Positions 5,757 through 5,831 of a DNA stretch of 5,831 bases are shown in pieces (position 1 is the first letter of the stretch; the number at the start of each line of letters is the position of its first letter). The notes below the pieces were generated by a model. It was not told the DNA's origin and did not search any database. It worked only from the letters and a program-made list of their open reading frames with translations. Made by a program: the position numbers and the translations under genes. Origin of the DNA: Propionibacteriaceae bacterium (lineage in GTDB: Bacteria; Actinomycetota; Actinomycetes; Propionibacteriales; Propionibacteriaceae); the NCBI GenBank assembly GCA_031287505.1, contig JAITSW010000178.1:1-5831 (forward strand), read 5' to 3'.

Positions 5757-5831
5757 ATGACCAGGATGGTGCGCGCCGGATTGTCGGTACTTGTGTCAAT
5801 CACGTTAGTTGCCAGTTCTCTGATTGGCAGT
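5757..5831 (+). CDS. Start of an exported protein downstream of PLD (partial, 25 codons)
   Basis: An ATG at 5757 opens a frame that runs to the window edge. AGAGGTG at 5744-5750 lies 6 nt before it, the best ribosome site in the window, and begins right after the PLD stop codon. The 14-bp gap makes co-transcription with PLD likely. The 25 visible residues start MTRMVRAGLSVLV: two arginines and then an unbroken hydrophobic stretch, as in a Sec signal peptide or an N-terminal anchor. VASSLIGS near the end resembles a signal-peptide c-region; no lipobox cysteine is reached. The mature protein is outside the window, so no function can be given. Confidence 0.7.
   Translation, partial: MTRMVRAGLSVLVSITLVASSLIGS

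Noticed and set aside
5751..5759. TTG at 5751 as the start of the last gene
   Set aside because: It directly abuts the ribosome site with no spacing, while ATG at 5757 has a 6-nt spacing.
5392..5799. A 135-codon open frame on the minus strand running past the PLD stop
   Set aside because: It covers the second PLD active-site motif and the ribosome site of the next gene on the opposite strand. No start signal or protein pattern supports it.

Overview
The window looks like a piece of an actinobacterial chromosome. The clues are: secreted proteins with N-terminal Sec signals; a CopC-type domain on a Pro/Ser/Asp-rich stalk with a C-terminal membrane anchor, a layout typical of Gram-positive actinobacteria; a secreted endonuclease/exonuclease/phosphatase (EEP) protein with fibronectin type III (FN3) repeats; and a start codon placed as for a leaderless transcript. 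G+C looks moderate by eye, so a high-GC genus such as Streptomyces is less likely, but the family cannot be fixed from this sequence. No rRNA, tRNA, insertion sequence, CRISPR array or phage gene was seen.

Layout. (1) 1-1843, minus strand: a secreted protein with three FN3 domains at an exact 99-residue period and then an EEP-type phosphodiesterase domain. Its 3' end lies beyond the window edge. (2) 1844-2038: a divergent promoter region with a cluster of TGCCA elements and a perfect 8-bp inverted repeat. (3) 2039-2731, plus strand: a membrane-anchored CopC-like protein that lacks the expected copper-binding histidines. (4) 2762-4045, minus strand, convergent with the previous gene: an intracellular fusion of a LicD-like nucleotidyltransferase-fold domain and a SAM-dependent methyltransferase. 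(5) 4046-4188: a second divergent promoter region. (6) 4189-5742, plus strand: a secreted, cysteine-rich phospholipase D (PLD)-superfamily protein. (7) 5757-5831, plus strand: the first 25 codons of another exported protein, 14 bp downstream and probably in the same operon.

Working together. Three of the four nearly complete products, and the partial fifth, are predicted to be exported or surface-anchored. Two of them, EEP and PLD, are structurally unrelated phosphodiester hydrolase families. The one cytoplasmic enzyme, the LicD-methyltransferase fusion, has the parts expected for decorating a cell-surface glycan. A cell-envelope or extracellular phosphodiester theme is therefore plausible. 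Apart from the PLD gene and its downstream neighbour, however, the genes are separately transcribed, and a shared pathway is an inference. No gene is obviously broken inside the window; the two at the edges are merely cut off.
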